The notes under the pieces: model-generated
Seen by the model: the letters and a program-made list of their open reading frames with translations, nothing else
Told to the model about the DNA's origin: nothing
Databases searched by the model: none
Made by a program: the position numbers and the translations under genes
Source of the DNA: Fiminaster sp050874705
GTDB taxonomy: Bacteria; Bacillota_I; Bacilli_A; RFN20; CAG-826
NCBI GenBank assembly: GCA_050874705.1
Contig: JBNMLE010000043.1
Coordinates: 1 to 7,711, forward strand
Length of the DNA: 7,711 nt
Reading direction: 5' to 3'
In this document: positions 7,453 through 7,711 of the stretch, piece by piece
Numbering within the stretch: position 1 is the stretch's first letter
Layout: the number at the start of each line of letters is the position of its first letter

Positions 7453-7711
7453 GCGTTTTTTTCCTCCACAGATACAATAATTTCGTGAGTTTCTTTATTA
7501 AAAAGCGATTTATCAACATTAATTATTTCCATTTCACTTGGAATAATAGCGTTTTTAAATATCTTTTTAATAATTTTGTCTCCTTCTTTGATATAAATAT
7601 CAACATTTTTAAATGGGCGAGATACTCTAAATTTTAAAGGAATTTTGTCATTCGCTTCATCAATATATATTTTTTGTGGCACGACATATGATATTCCATT
7701 TTTATTTAAAA
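7449..7711 (-). CDS. FAD-dependent oxidoreductase, C-terminal fragment (5' end outside window)
   Basis: Only the last 87 or so codons are present; the reading frame stays open to the window edge. The frame can be read upstream of the GTG at 7682 as ...GISYVVPQKIYI, so that GTG is an internal Val and not a start. The Y-V-V-P-Q-K segment followed by a small beta-rich tail (FRVSRPFKNVDIYI, then a PSEMEII stretch and a VEE ending) is, from memory, typical of the C-terminus of FAD/NAD(P)-binding oxidoreductases of the COG0446 type encoded just before DUF1667 proteins. Those genes often accompany a GlpA-like glycerol-3-phosphate dehydrogenase and glycerol kinase. The gene ends in TGA inside an ATGA overlap with the DUF1667 gene. 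The catalytic and FAD-binding parts are not visible, so the assignment rests on the tail and the neighbour; the substrate is unknown. Confidence 0.7.
   Translation of the reverse strand, partial: LNKNGISYVVPQKIYIDEANDKIPLKFRVSRPFKNVDIYIKEGDKIIKKIFKNAIIPSEMEIINVDKSLFNKETHEIIVSVEEKNA
7463..7467 (-). promoter_or_regulatory. Shine-Dalgarno site of the DUF1667 gene
   Basis: The minus strand reads GTGGAGG, then ten bases, then ATG at 7452. This GGAGG is the strongest ribosome binding site in the window. It lies inside the 3' end of the oxidoreductase gene and confirms the ATG that overlaps the upstream TGA. Confidence 0.75.

Noticed and set aside
7365..7637. Plus-strand open frame of 90 codons
   Set aside because: It is antisense to the overlap of the oxidoreductase and DUF1667 genes, both well supported, and is Phe/Asn-rich as expected of a shadow.
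7680..7682. GTG as the start of the first gene
   Set aside because: The same frame continues upstream to the window edge and encodes the GISYVVPQK segment of the oxidoreductase, so the GTG is an internal Val codon.
1..7711. tRNA, rRNA, CRISPR array, insertion sequence or attachment site
   Set aside because: No gene-free space is large enough, no regularly spaced repeats are visible, and no transposase or integrase features are encoded.

Overview
The window is AT-rich (GC roughly 30% by eye) and almost entirely coding. Every credible gene lies on the minus strand, so transcription runs from position 7711 down to position 1. Gene content and order suggest a low-GC Bacillota organism, probably a host-associated Bacilli, Erysipelotrichia or Mollicutes-neighbour lineage; this is inference. 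TGA is used as a stop (it ends the FAD oxidoreductase in an ATGA overlap) and Trp is encoded by TGG, so genetic code 11 fits and the Mycoplasma code 4 does not.

In transcription order the layout is: (1) the C-terminal end of an FAD-dependent oxidoreductase, cut by the window edge (7711-7449); (2) a DUF1667 four-cysteine protein (7452-7108); (3) a full-length RNase J family protein whose metal-binding motifs are largely erased (7099-5429); (4) an FtsK/SpoIIIE DNA translocase (5422-2633); (5) a short holo-ACP synthase, AcpS (2631-2317); (6) a cytoplasmic type I pullulanase (2324-240); (7) a 64-67 residue protein of unknown function (240 or 249 to 46). A 12-bp AT-only inverted repeat follows at 1-42 and may be the operon terminator. 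There is no gene-free stretch longer than about 45 bases.

Junctions are extremely tight: a 4-base overlap, then gaps of 8, 6 and 1 bases, an 8-base overlap, and a TAATG stop/start overlap. This looks like one polycistronic unit with translational coupling. Good Shine-Dalgarno sequences are visible only in front of the DUF1667 and RNase J genes.

The genes do not form one pathway. The first two belong to a pair often seen with glycerol-3-phosphate dehydrogenase genes. The RNase J-FtsK order recalls the rnjB-tepA-ylzJ-spoIIIE region of Bacillus subtilis. AcpS primes lipid synthesis, and pullulanase debranches glycogen or maltodextrin. The most interesting point is the RNase J paralogue: the fold and length are kept, but most residues that hold the two catalytic metals are replaced, which points to a structural or RNA-binding role.
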